Below are positions 37,127-45,894 of a DNA stretch of 53,373 nucleotides, piece by piece; within the stretch, counting starts at the first letter, position 1, and every line of letters begins with the position of its first letter. The position numbers and the translations under genes are program-made. The DNA is from a virus, in IMG/VR virus record IMGVR_UViG_3300041964_000194, positions 1-53,373 of that record. One strand, written 5' to 3'. Below the pieces are notes generated by a model that saw nothing but the letters and a program-made list of their open reading frames with translations, made no database searches and was not told the origin of the DNA.

Positions 37127-38053
37127 ATGAACAGAATTGAGTTTTTGCGTTTTCGCCGATCTTACGAGTGGGTATTGCGTCAAGTTCTACTAGATCTTGA
37201 ATTTTTTATTGAAGATTTAGTTGGAATTAATGTTTATGCAGTAACACATCGACTAAAGACTTTTGAAAGTGCTCTTGAAAAATCAAAGCGGCTTAATCTG
37301 AAAATTGATGAAATGCAAGACATCGCTGGCATTAGAATTGTTGTAGCAACTTCAGATGAAGTTGCGATTCTTGCTCGCTTCTTCTCTAGAAAGGCTGATT
37401 TAAAAGATCTCATTATCAAGTCAGACGAAATAATTGATAGAAAAAATGGTTATCGAGCAAGGCATTTAGTCTTAGAGTTCTCAGGGCACTATTCGCGCTC
37501 AATGCATTCAGCCTTTGTAGAAGTTCAAATTCTCACTCTTTTGCAAAGCACTTTCAATTATATTTCAAGAGCTTGGGTATACAAAGCTGATTGCGCATTA
37601 ACGGATACATGGCGCTCCAATTTCCAAAGATTATCCAGTGATTTGGCGGAAATCGATCAAAGAATTGCTCAGCTACAGAAGCAAGTTGTTGAATCCTCTG
37701 TATCTTCAGCGCCAAACGATCCTCTCACTCCTTTTTCTTACCAACAAATCGTTACTGAAACCTTCGGAGAAACCATCAAAATAAACGATGCAGTAGATAG
37801 CGTACAAATGTTAATTGATCTGGGTTGTGATACAAATGGAAAATTACAAGATTTCTTCGGAAGAAATGACATTTTAAACATGCGTGAACAGATTATAGCC
37901 ACGAAGTCAGAAGCTGGACAAGCTTTTGCAGAACTTGTAACTAGCCTGTCAATCCATAGTTTTTATATGATGTTTGGTCTTCGAGTTGACTCGACCAAAG
38001 AATTGATTCAATGGCTTAATCAAGCTAAGCCAAAAAATGAAAGCTCACAATAG
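37127..38053 (+). CDS. RelA/SpoT-domain nucleotidyltransferase (small alarmone synthetase / toxSAS-like)
   Basis: 308 residues, intact, AT-rich, GAGG five bases before the ATG. The synthetase core lies at about residues 45-165: KRLNLKIDEMQDIAGIRIVV (with the conserved D and R), DRKNGYRARHL, and FVEVQILTLLQSTFNYISR followed by AWVYK. There is no HD hydrolase or TGS domain. A helical C-terminal part of about 130 residues follows (LSIHSFYMMFGLRVDSTKEL). Such stand-alone enzymes make (p)ppGpp or act as toxins, pyrophosphorylating tRNA in phage defence. The usual His before YK is Arg here. Its neighbour at 38134 could be a partner. Confidence 0.85.
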   Translation: MNRIEFLRFRRSYEWVLRQVLLDLEFFIEDLVGINVYAVTHRLKTFESALEKSKRLNLKIDEMQDIAGIRIVVATSDEVAILARFFSRKADLKDLIIKSDEIIDRKNGYRARHLVLEFSGHYSRSMHSAFVEVQILTLLQSTFNYISRAWVYKADCALTDTWRSNFQRLSSDLAEIDQRIAQLQKQVVESSVSSAPNDPLTPFSYQQIVTETFGETIKINDAVDSVQMLIDLGCDTNGKLQDFFGRNDILNMREQIIATKSEAGQAFAELVTSLSIHSFYMMFGLRVDSTKELIQWLNQAKPKNESSQ

Positions 38054-38133
38054 TTCACACAGCTCAACAGCACTCACACACACCGATCGCCGAGGATTGA
38101 TTATTTCAGGAAAATTGAATTAATACGCTGAAC

Positions 38134-38569
38134 ATGACTGAACAAGAGAAGTGGGACTACATAAATAGGTTAGAGGAGGAGCTTTGCTGGGCGGTGTAGT
38201 TATCTCTGAGTGGTCAACTTTTCTTGCTAAAGATGCAGAGCTAGCATTTTGTTCAGGAGCTAATTTGGCGGCTATTCTAGCGGCACAAGCTGCTATTGAG
38301 TCCCATTTAAGATACGAGTACTTTGATCCGATTGAAACGAAAGGTTGGGGATTGTACCGCCTTCTTGAGAATGTGCAGTTACCACTTGGCTTAAAGAGCA
38401 ATTTACATAAGCTTAGACGTTTAGAAATCAGTGGGTGCATGTTGAAGATCCAGCTCACGATGCGGATCTCCTTAACAAGCCAGAGTACTATTCAGCAGAG
38501 CTAGAAGAAATGGCAAAACTAGCAATCGAATCTATGTTGAAAGTACTTTACGTAGAGCAGTCGGTATGA
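38134..38569 (+). CDS. Putative HEPN-like partner protein (frameshifted reading)
   Basis: About 144 residues when bases lost near 38185 and 38425 are restored: MTEQEKWDYINRLEEEL, LLGGVVISEWSTFLAKDAEL, NLAAILAAQAAIESHLRYEY, LKSNLHKLRRLRNQWVHVED, PEYYSAELEEMAKLAIESML, KVLYVEQSV. All-helical with RNQWVH, an R-x4-H pattern seen in HEPN-type domains and in DUF4145-like proteins. It follows the RelA/SpoT gene by 80 bp on the same strand, so they may form a two-gene system (inference). Confidence 0.55.
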
Positions 38570-38642
38570 GGATATTATTCAACTAATAGTTGTACTGAAC
38601 TTAATTCTAAAGTTAGAATTGCAACATCCATTTTTTAATGTC

Positions 38643-39460
38643 TTAAAATAAAGTTCCTTGAACTATTTCTGGTTGTGCCTTACTTGGCTTAGGTGGCCAG
38701 AAAACACCGAGCACAACCCATGTATTGTATGGAAATACTGTGCCCATGAAGAAACGGGTATCCTTGCTTTCGTTACATAGCTCGTCAAGGAACTTGTGGC
38801 GAACGCTTAAAGCTGCTTGGTTTTCATCCCTCAAACGAGCTACTTCATTCAGCCAAAGCACCCCTAGCTCCCAGTCCTCAATCATGGCATTGTGAGGTTT
38901 GTTGCTATCATTGCATTCAAAAACATAGCTAAACTTGTACGGTATTTTGCGAAGAGGTTTTTGAACTGGTCCAAAAAGGGTCAATTGATCGAACAAAGCT
39001 TGCCATTCTGGTTTCCATTCAGGATCAGCGGGTTCAATCTTTAAATCAAGTATCCTTGTAGGCTGCACAATACCAAGTGATACATGTTCAGATTGATGCA
39101 GTTCCCGTAACTGCTTTACCGTATGAACCGAAATCCGATCGATAATTTGACGCCGCTCTCTCCATCCATCTTTGTGGAGAGCGGTTCTCCTAAAACGCGG
39201 AGCGTATCTAAAATCGGTTTTCTACTTTCTTTCCTCCGATCATTGCCAGCTCCCTGGGGAAAGAGATCAACTTCTATCCACTGATATTTACGGAATTGTT
39301 GATTTCTGGGTCTGTAACGGTAGTCTACTGGATAAAGCCGTACCCATTCGCCCTGTTCAGTTACACCAGCTGTACAAACAAGTTCTTGATAACCTCTAGA
39401 TGGATGTGGGTAGGTCATCACAGTAATAAGAACTTTAGTTCTGATTGCCTGATTACTCAT
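38643..39460 (-). CDS. Dual OB-fold domain protein (frameshifted reading)
   Basis: About 272 residues. ATG 39460 (MSNQAIRTKVLITVMTYPHP) lies two bases after the DUF488 stop. The N-terminal domain has LVCTAGVTEQGEWVRLYPVD and RYRPRNQQFRKYQWIEVDL; one base is lost near 39172, then WRERRQIIDRISVHTVKQLR leads to ILDLKIEPADPEWKPEWQAL and FMGTVFPYNTWVVLGVFWPP. The pattern of two beta-barrel domains with GEWVRLYPV is that of proteins found next to DUF488 genes; a nucleic-acid-binding role is plausible. Third gene of a minus operon. Confidence 0.65.
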
Positions 39461-39462
39461 GC

Positions 39463-39942
39463 CTAACATCCCAAATGCTTGATCGGCATATCGATTAAAG
39501 TTGTTAGGTGTTGAGCTAAAACATTGCGATGGCAAAATTTTGGATTAGCTTCCATACACACGAGGACACTAGGGTCAGATTGCAATAACCTACTTACATT
39601 GGTCAGATCCTTTTCACGAGAGGGAAGATTACAACGATAATTTTCAAACAGGGCTGTGTATTTATGATGAGAGTCTAGATGTTCTCGTTCTGAGCTTGGT
39701 ATTCCCAAACCAGGAAGGTGTTGATAGTCTATTTTCAAAGAGCTGCATAAGCGTAAAAGAGTACTTTTATGGAAACCATATCGGCGTGAAATGGGATTAT
39801 ATCGGACATCAATCAAACGTGATATACCGGATTCCATAAGAAGATTTAGAAACTCATCAACGGTTTTGCCTTCATAACCAGCAGTATAGATAGATGTCTC
39901 AGCAACTGGGCGTCTTCTCTTTTCTTCCTCCAGGAAGATCAC
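39463..39942 (-). CDS. DUF488-family protein
   Basis: 159 residues, intact. Family motifs are IYTAGYEGKTVDEFLNLL, LIDVRYNPISRRYGFHKSTL, the HLPGLGIP stretch, and the C-terminal Cys-containing VLVCMEANPKFCHRNVLAQH. DUF488 proteins have a rhodanese-like fold with conserved Arg, Cys and His; their reaction is not settled, and they often sit in defence-rich regions. The frame overlaps the upstream gene by 44 bp. The intact frame contrasts with the broken genes nearby. Confidence 0.85.
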   Translation of the reverse strand: MIFLEEEKRRRPVAETSIYTAGYEGKTVDEFLNLLMESGISRLIDVRYNPISRRYGFHKSTLLRLCSSLKIDYQHLPGLGIPSSEREHLDSHHKYTALFENYRCNLPSREKDLTNVSRLLQSDPSVLVCMEANPKFCHRNVLAQHLTTLIDMPIKHLGC

Positions 39943-40327
39943 TGTTGATTGTAAACCAAGAGTACTTGTCGTAAATTAGACTTATTAACTGTTGTCCAGA
40001 TAATTTCCCGTAAATCTCAGAAATTTGGCAAATATCTTTAGTGACATCATTTGGCAAATTTATTTCTAGTTCTTCCCTAAGAGTAAGATTCCATCGATTG
40101 TCAAGTCCTTTTTCCAGGAAACCATTACGAATAAGTGAATCGGTTTCCTGATTGAGAGTAAAGGAGTAAGGACCGTACCGATACGGAATGAATTGATAAA
40201 ACGTTTTCCCGCCATGAGATGGCGTTTCACAAGACAATAAAAATGCCCACTTCATTATTTGCAAGCTGGAAGCTGCACCTCCAACTTGCTGAAGCATCAT
40301 CAGTAGGGCTTTTTGTCGGTGTAACAC
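39899..40327 (-). CDS. Hypothetical protein, possible DUF4065 (Panacea)-like
   Basis: 142 residues, intact, first gene of the DUF488/dual-OB operon. Helix pair, then LQIMKWAFLLSCETPSHGGK, FYQFIPYRYGPYSFTLNQET, DSLIRNGFLEKGLDNRWNLT and a helical end. A leucine-rich helix followed by an aromatic-YGP-S motif is the shape of DUF4065/SocA-like (Panacea) proteins, which act as antitoxins and adaptors. The match is weak and by eye. Its start lies within AT-rich DNA; no operator seen. Confidence 0.5.
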   Translation of the reverse strand: MLHRQKALLMMLQQVGGAASSLQIMKWAFLLSCETPSHGGKTFYQFIPYRYGPYSFTLNQETDSLIRNGFLEKGLDNRWNLTLREELEINLPNDVTKDICQISEIYGKLSGQQLISLIYDKYSWFTINSDLPGGRKEKTPSC

Positions 40328-40520
40328 CTTGTTTATTAACCTCTAAATAGTTCATTTATACTATTAATTATCTCACAAGGTGAAGCTCGATCATCATCAC
40401 AGAGAGCAGAGCGTCTACTCCCAATTTTGCCCGTTTAGATGCTAGATGGGACTGGATTGAGATCTCAAGCTATTGCAAATCGCTGTAACGCTCGGCTAGG
40501 CAGCATCATAGGCTAGAAGA

Positions 40521-40569
40521 TTTTACTTTGGGGTAGTAGGGATCGTGGGTTCAAATCCCGCCGCTCCGA
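40521..40569 (+). tRNA. 3' part of a tRNA (tRNA-Pro-like), probable attachment core
   Basis: T arm GTGGG-TTCAAAT-CCCGC (40545-40561), acceptor 3' strand CGCTCCG (40562-40568) and discriminator A 40569. Upstream TTTGGGG resembles the tRNA-Pro(UGG) anticodon loop, but no good 5' acceptor or D arm is visible. A tRNA 3' end 550 bp before an integrase gene is typical of an att core. Confidence 0.6.
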
Positions 40570-40826
40570 TCGCTGAAAACTCGTCATTTGGCGGGTTTTG
40601 CCGTATCCAGGAAGAGCTTAGCCGCAGTCTGTCAATTCACACATACCTTAACTTTTACACTGGCTGACCTCAAACAAGCGGCCAATACGGTAGCTCTGCA
40701 AACCTCACCCCGCGATCGAGCTGTGGTGCTAAAAACTTTTGGCAGGCTGGCAAAGCAGCTAGGTAGTCCTTAATATCAGCTCAAGCGATCTGCGGCGCGG
40801 GTAGCGATCGGGGTGGAGGTAGAGGC

Positions 40827-40846
40827 TAGTCACAGCACTAGTCACA
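40827..40846 (+). repeat. Arm-type site pair 1 (TAGTCACA x2, 12-bp period)
   Basis: TAGTCACA at 40827-40834 and 40839-40846. Same repeat and same spacing as 41050-41069. Likely binding sites for the integrase N-terminal domain. Confidence 0.6.
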
Positions 40847-41049
40847 CTGGAAACAAAAAATTTTCAGAGCGCTTGTTTGGCAAGGAATTGAGCGATCGAG
40901 TTCGGACTGGGGGGCTAGTCCCTCATCTGCATTGGCTGAGATGTAGACGTAGCAAGAAACCTAGACACAGCAACCGCTTCCAGCCCTGCTTTTGCTTTGT
41001 GCAGCATTGAGCAATTTTGAGCAGGTTTTTGCAGTTTTGCCAAAACTTA

Positions 41050-41069
41050 TAGTCACAAATCTAGTCACA
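41050..41069 (+). repeat. Arm-type site pair 2 (TAGTCACA x2, 12-bp period)
   Basis: TAGTCACA at 41050-41057 and 41062-41069, just upstream of the integrase start. Confidence 0.6.
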
Positions 41070-41117
41070 GCGTAGGCTCTTACTAATCCTTCGATCGATC
41101 CTAAGGGATGTTTCCTA

Positions 41118-42233
41118 ATGGACGTTTCAGATCTTGTCGAGGCCGCAAACCAGAGGCTTAGGCTGGCACGGATTGCCGCGTCGATCGAGCTGCGCGGCAA
41201 AGAGCAGCGACTCTACCTGCGAGCCACACTGCCGCCAAAACCGGGACACCCGCGATCGTATCCCTACCAGCAACGCATTTGTCTGAACCTACTAGGAACA
41301 CCCAGAGCAGTGAAATTTGCAGAGGCGCAAGCAAAACTGCTGGGAGCGGAGCTGGAAACAAAAAGCTTTGATTGGAGCCGCTGGGACTATTCACCCCATC
41401 GCCCCACAGCAGAGACGATCGCGGACTGGGTGCAGCGATTTGAGGAGGATTTTTGGAGCCGGAGAGAGCGAGATTCTGGGCGAGAGGCAACCTGGAAGAA
41501 TTATCTGAAGGTATTTCGGCATCTACCACTCGATCGCCCGCTCACCAGTGAAGTGCTGCGAAAGCGAATTAAAGACACAGACGAAGACTCGCACCATCGA
41601 CTACAAACCACACTGGTGCTTTGGCGACTGGCGAAATTTGCTCAGATCAAGGGCTGGGAAGATTTGATCAAGTTGAAGGGCAGATACTCTCCCAAGCGAG
41701 TAAATCCTCGATCGCTGCCAACTGACGAGACGATTGCCAAGGTGCAGCAGTCGGTCAGCGACCCTGGCTGGGCATGGATTATCGGTATGCTTGCGGCTTA
41801 TGGTCTGCGCAATCACGAAGTTTTTAAGCTGGACTTGAGCCAGTTTCCCAACATCCGGGTGGAACCAACCAACAAGACTCGCTCTTCTAGGCTGATTTAT
41901 CCGCTGTATCCCGAATGGGCTGAGCGCTGGAAACTAGGCGATCGAGTTCTACCAAACGTACAAATTCGACCTGGGATGGGCAACTCTGCGCTGGGTGCCA
42001 AAATTACGGCGGCGTTCTGGTATCAAGATTTGCCTTTCACGGCCTACGACTTGCGCCACTGCTTTGCCCGCCGCTGCTTCGAGTTCGGCATTCCGATCGA
42101 GACCGCAGCTCGACTGCTGGGGCACTCGGTCGATCGCCATCGGGAGACCTATCAGGCGTGGATTGGCGAATCATCGCACCGGTTTGCCTATGAGCGGCAA
42201 ATTAACAGGAGCGATCGACCTCTGCCGCCCTAA
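41118..42233 (+). CDS. int: Phage integrase (tyrosine recombinase)
   Basis: 371 residues, intact. An N-terminal arm-binding region (about 1-60) precedes a core-binding domain (TAETIADWVQRFEEDFWSRR, about 95-180) and the catalytic domain: Arg in AYGLRNHEVF, Lys near NKTRSSR, box II YDLRHCFARR (the usual first His is Tyr), LGHSVDRHRETY with the nucleophile Tyr, then AWIGESS. It would catalyse insertion at the tRNA 3' end. It converges with the 42493 gene, their stops overlapping by 3 bp. Confidence 0.9.
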   Translation: MDVSDLVEAANQRLRLARIAASIELRGKEQRLYLRATLPPKPGHPRSYPYQQRICLNLLGTPRAVKFAEAQAKLLGAELETKSFDWSRWDYSPHRPTAETIADWVQRFEEDFWSRRERDSGREATWKNYLKVFRHLPLDRPLTSEVLRKRIKDTDEDSHHRLQTTLVLWRLAKFAQIKGWEDLIKLKGRYSPKRVNPRSLPTDETIAKVQQSVSDPGWAWIIGMLAAYGLRNHEVFKLDLSQFPNIRVEPTNKTRSSRLIYPLYPEWAERWKLGDRVLPNVQIRPGMGNSALGAKITAAFWYQDLPFTAYDLRHCFARRCFEFGIPIETAARLLGHSVDRHRETYQAWIGESSHRFAYERQINRSDRPLPP

Positions 42234-42493
42234 CGCTGACTCTCAGGCAGCGACAGCCATTGCAGCACGCCTTCAATGTAGATTTTGATTTTGCGGTTGC
42301 GAGCACCGCGCGGCGCGGCATTACTCCAGATGCGCCCCTCATATTGCTGCCAGTCAGTGTCGATGCGGCGTCGCAGGCTGTGATAACTCCAGCCTGACCC
42401 TGCACGTTCAGATAAAATTTTTGCCGCCTCAGTTAAGTCGTGCAGCGTGGCAGAGCCAGGGAAGCGTGGTAGTGGAGAGGAAGGTTTAGGCAT
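42230..42493 (-). CDS. Putative excisionase / small HTH protein (87 aa)
   Basis: Last gene of the minus early operon, tail to tail with int. TLHDLTEAAKILSERAGSGW and SYHSLRRRIDTDWQQYEGRI form a winged-helix-like unit; NRKIKIYIEGVLQWL ends it. Size, charge and place next to int suggest a recombination directionality factor. Start ATG 42493 overlaps the previous gene's end by 8 bp. Confidence 0.55.
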   Translation of the reverse strand: MPKPSSPLPRFPGSATLHDLTEAAKILSERAGSGWSYHSLRRRIDTDWQQYEGRIWSNAAPRGARNRKIKIYIEGVLQWLSLPESQR

Positions 42494-42707
42494 TGCGATC
42501 GCCTCCCTCTTTGCGTTTCACAGCTTCGATCGCTGCTGTTCTGGCTTTCACATACCTCTCGACTGGCTCTGAGGCGTGCTGTTGCACCGCCCAGCTTTGA
42601 TAGACCGATCGCTGGATTTGTGGCGGAACCATCCGCCAGTGCCGCCTACACATCAGCATCTGAGTTGGCATGATCGTCGTGCATCCGTCGGCGTGGCATT
42701 TGTGCAT
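42486..42707 (-). CDS. Small zinc-binding phage protein (73 aa)
   Basis: MHKCHADGCTTIMPTQMLMC followed by RRHWRMVPPQIQRSV shows Cys4, Cys9, Cys20 and His23, a small zinc-knuckle family (CxxxxC...MCRRHW) common in phage early regions. It starts directly after the stop of the ASCH gene. Function unknown. Confidence 0.65.
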   Translation of the reverse strand: MHKCHADGCTTIMPTQMLMCRRHWRMVPPQIQRSVYQSWAVQQHASEPVERYVKARTAAIEAVKRKEGGDRNA

Positions 42708-43139
42708 CTAAATCACCTCCACAATCGGCAGCTGCACCCGCCCAGGCGCGATCGCAGCAGGCTCAGCCAGCGGCTTTATCAGTTCGTCCCACTCGATCAG
42801 CACGCCTTCAAATGGGTAGCTGTACTGCTTGAGAAAGAACAGAAAAAACTCTTCGACACTGCCAAAGCCGTCCTTCGTCGCTAACTCAAGCAGTTGATCG
42901 AAGCTCAGTGCTGCCTGTGAGCCGTCGAGCCACACTTGCGCCTGGTCGATGCGAATCTGGCGAGTCGCAGTGCAAATGGCCTCTCCCAGCTTGCGCCGTT
43001 GGGGTGTGCGCTGCTGCTGCCAGTGGTAGAGCCGATCGCCCACTTTAATGGGGCGTTTGCGCTGCTGCCGGATGGTGCAGCGGCATTCGCCCGATTCAAC
43101 CTTGGCAGCCTTCCAGGGCTGAAATGAAAGTCCTGGCAT
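42708..43139 (-). CDS. ASCH-domain (PUA-like) protein
   Basis: ATG 43139 overlaps the previous stop (TGATG). 143 residues: the N-terminal 70 have the ASCH pattern, LSFQPWKAAKVESGECRCTI, RQQRKRPIKVGDRLYHWQQQ, RRKLGEAICTA, a small beta-barrel that binds RNA or modified nucleotides. A helical half follows (DQLLELATKDGFGSVEEFFL). Common in phage early operons next to replication genes. Confidence 0.7.
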   Translation of the reverse strand: MPGLSFQPWKAAKVESGECRCTIRQQRKRPIKVGDRLYHWQQQRTPQRRKLGEAICTATRQIRIDQAQVWLDGSQAALSFDQLLELATKDGFGSVEEFFLFFLKQYSYPFEGVLIEWDELIKPLAEPAAIAPGRVQLPIVEVI

Positions 43140-43525
43140 CAGCTCACCTCCGAGGCGATCGCGCCACTGAACGCCCGCGCAAACGATTCGGTTGCCTGTT
43201 GCAGGTCGGGATCGACCCACCATTTGGGGTTGCAGCGAACCTCGACCTTGCGGCCGTCGGTGGTGAGTGTCAGCGTTGCACCATCCCGAATGACAGAGAT
43301 GAGCGTGCCGCCAAAGCTAACGATCGCCACCGAGTTGAGGTGGGTCAGGTGATTGGCTGGCTCGCATTCTTCGAGCAGGTACTCGGTCGCCTGCTGGCCG
43401 CGTGGAGCATCGAGCAAGTAGAGGCGGAGCGATCGCCGGATGCGGTGTTCGCAGAAAAACAAAACGTTCTGCGGTTTGTGTCGAATCAAGGCTTTAGGGC
43501 GAACCCAGTCGGGGAATTTGCTCAC
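43139..43525 (-). CDS. Hypothetical early protein (128 aa)
   Basis: Intact. MSKFPDWVRPKALIRHKPQN, LFFCEHRIRRSLRLYLLDAP, LISVIRDGATLTLTTDGRKV and a helical end. Overlaps the primase gene end by 4 bp and the ASCH start by 1 bp. Mixed alpha/beta without a recognised motif. Confidence 0.55.
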   Translation of the reverse strand: MSKFPDWVRPKALIRHKPQNVLFFCEHRIRRSLRLYLLDAPRGQQATEYLLEECEPANHLTHLNSVAIVSFGGTLISVIRDGATLTLTTDGRKVEVRCNPKWWVDPDLQQATESFARAFSGAIASEVS

Positions 43526-45888
43526 GATTCGTTTTCCCAGGGAATGTCTTCGTAGTCGTCTTCTGTCGCTTCTGACCGACTTGATGCACCGCTTTCGGAG
43601 GTGGGTCGGGAGGTGGGTCGCGCTAAAAGTGCTGAATTTTCGACACTTCCATCTTCTTTAGACCCACCTGACCCACCTGACCTACCTATTTGAAAGAAAG
43701 AAAGTCCGGGAAAAGTTGAAATTAGCGGCGGCGAATGATTTTCTTTTTGTTTGGTAGTTGATGCTGCCCCAAAAGGTTGGTCAGGTTGGTCGGCGATCGC
43801 CTGACTGTTTGCCTCGCTTGAGTTTGAGGTGTGACCCACCTCTGACAATACAGGTTGGTCAGGCGGGTCAGGTTGGTCGGGAGCCAGCCAAATTCGCAGC
43901 CGCTCCAGTCCTTTGCGAGCTTTGCGCCACCCAGCCATTCGCAGAATGTCGGCCACGCGCATCAGCATCCCCCGGTCTTGCCGTCCGGGTTCGATTTTGA
44001 GAACTTGGTCAAGGATGCTGCGGGTGGTCGTTTCCTTCAGTCCACTGAGTTCGGGCAGAATCACTTCTTGCCACGGGTCAGAGGTTTGGTACTCGGCGGC
44101 GATCGAGGCGGCGATCGTGTCCTCGTCCTGGGTCAAGTGCCACTGCTCCCCAGCTTTGTAGAGGGCGACTGCCGCAGCCCAGATGCGATCGCGTTCTGCT
44201 CCAACCGCTGGATATCGATCGGCTTCCGCAGTGGGACAACCCAAAAACGGCGGCTCCCAGTTGGGTCGCTCAAGAACTCGTCTTGGTTGGTCGTCCCGCA
44301 GATGACGCTGTGGCGCGGCATCCGCTCAACCTCGCGGCCATAGGGCGGACGCAGGTTGTCGGCAACTGAGGTCATGAACTGCTTGGTCTGACCGATCTCG
44401 CGGCGCTTGAAAATCGCCTCAATTTCGCCCCACTCAGCGAACCAGGTGCGATGCAGCTTCAGTCGCTCATCTTTGTCGGACGCATTGCCAAGCGAATCGT
44501 CGAACCAGTCAGGACTTGCCAGCGTCCGAAAGAAACTGGTTTTTTTGAAGCCTTGCTGGGCGCTCTGCAAGACGAGCGCTGTGTCCGCTTGGCAACCGGG
44601 ATTGAGGGCGCGGGCGACGGCAGCGATTAGTGTGCGTTTGGCAAAGACGTTGTAAATCGGTGCAGGTTGGCCGAAGTAGCGTACTGCAAAGGGTTCAAGC
44701 TCGATCGAGCCATCTGCTGCTGTAATGCCATCCAGAATGCTCGTGTCACTGCCGTGCCGCTGGTAGACCGGCTTCGAGGTATTCAGCAACCGGACTGTAG
44801 GCGTTGCGCTCTGCGAGTTCGCGAATAAACTCTTCGACATCTTCGCGCTTGAGTCCAATGTCGTGCTCGGTTGCTAGCTTCAGCCGCCACCGGCGCATTG
44901 GAAATGGCTTGCCATCTAGCTCGATCTGCTGGGTCAGTGTGTTGAGCCGCAGCCGCTTGCCCAGCAGCCGCTCGACTTTCTTAAATTGCAGGGCGATTTC
45001 GTTGGTTGGCTCTGGCTGCTCTGTGGCCGATGCTCGCTTCTTGCGATCGACGATCTGCTGTTGAGTTGCCAGCTCCCGTCTGAGCGTCTTGATGCCAAGG
45101 TTGGGGCATTCGGTCGCCACAACACCTAGCAGCAAATCTTGCTCTAATGCGGGCAGGTAAAGCGCTGCCAGTCGGAACAGCGATTTGACGCACCGCCCTA
45201 GCTTCTGAATGGGTAGCTTATCCCAGCGCTTGGGCAGCTCCAGCAGGAACTCGAGGGCTTCATTGCCAGCTTTAGCATTCGCTGATAGTCGCCAGCGGTG
45301 CGGCCTGACTTGAAGTACTCGCAGAGTCCAGCCTTTGGTTCGCCAGAATCTCCGGCACAAGCTGGATTTTGCCGCGCAGATAGTAGCCAGCGTGGACCAG
45401 GTTTGAGAAGACCTGCGGATTGGTCCAGCCATCGGCGTCGAAGACGATCGTCTCGCCACTGCCCTGCTTGAGCGCTTTGCGGTAGTGACTGACGCCTGCC
45501 AGCGCACCAGTGGCGATGCCGCCATGCAGCGTGCCCGCTGCCGCATCTTTAAAGCCCTCGGTGAGCACGCGACAGTTTGGCTCTGGCCTCCAGACTTGCG
45601 ATCGCGCCCCAACCGGGGTGAGATATTTGGCTGTGTCGCCGTTCGATCGCACCATGGCACATCGCACCGGAGCTGACTAAACGTGGACGTGAACGGGAAG
45701 TAGAGGCCATCTGACGATCGCCAGTGATTTCCCTCTTGGTCCCAGATTTTGAGATTCAAGGCTACAGCTTCGGCGGCGGTGAGCGATCGCACGCCCAGGC
45801 GCTGAAGCTGCTCGATCTGGTCGGGGGTAAAGCCTTCGCTAGTGAGGTGAGCGATGTGGCTTGCCGTGAGAGTGGAAGTTGCTTGCAT
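43522..45888 (-). CDS. VapE-type primase-helicase with DUF3854 TOPRIM domain (frameshifted reading)
   Basis: About 789 residues on the minus strand with shifts near 45665, 45300, 44770 and 44190. The N-terminus is HIAHLTSEGFTPDQIEQLQR; the DUF3854/TOPRIM part has CRVLTEGFKDAAAGTLHGGI, VSHYRKALKQ and ETIVFDADGWTNPQVF. The helicase part has Walker A-like LVLQSAQQGFKKTSFFRTLA, HRTWFAEWGEIEAIFKR, HSVICGTTNQDEFLSDPTGS and RRFWVVPL (VirE type). A Ser/Pro-rich acidic tail ends it. It should prime and unwind phage DNA. It is the core of the early operon. Confidence 0.8.
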
Positions 45889-45894
45889 TGCTAG

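Larger units (their letters stand above)
40570..41117 (+). other. Integrase att region without a supported gene
   Basis: Between the tRNA fragment and the integrase. Holds two pairs of TAGTCACA repeats and no convincing reading frame; a 61-codon frame at 40588 has no ribosome site or recognisable product. From 40328 to 40520 I also see no gene. Confidence 0.5.

Noticed and set aside
40588-40773. A 61-codon frame between the tRNA fragment and the integrase.
   Set aside because: No ribosome site, no recognisable product, and it lies in the att region between the tRNA core and the arm-type repeats.
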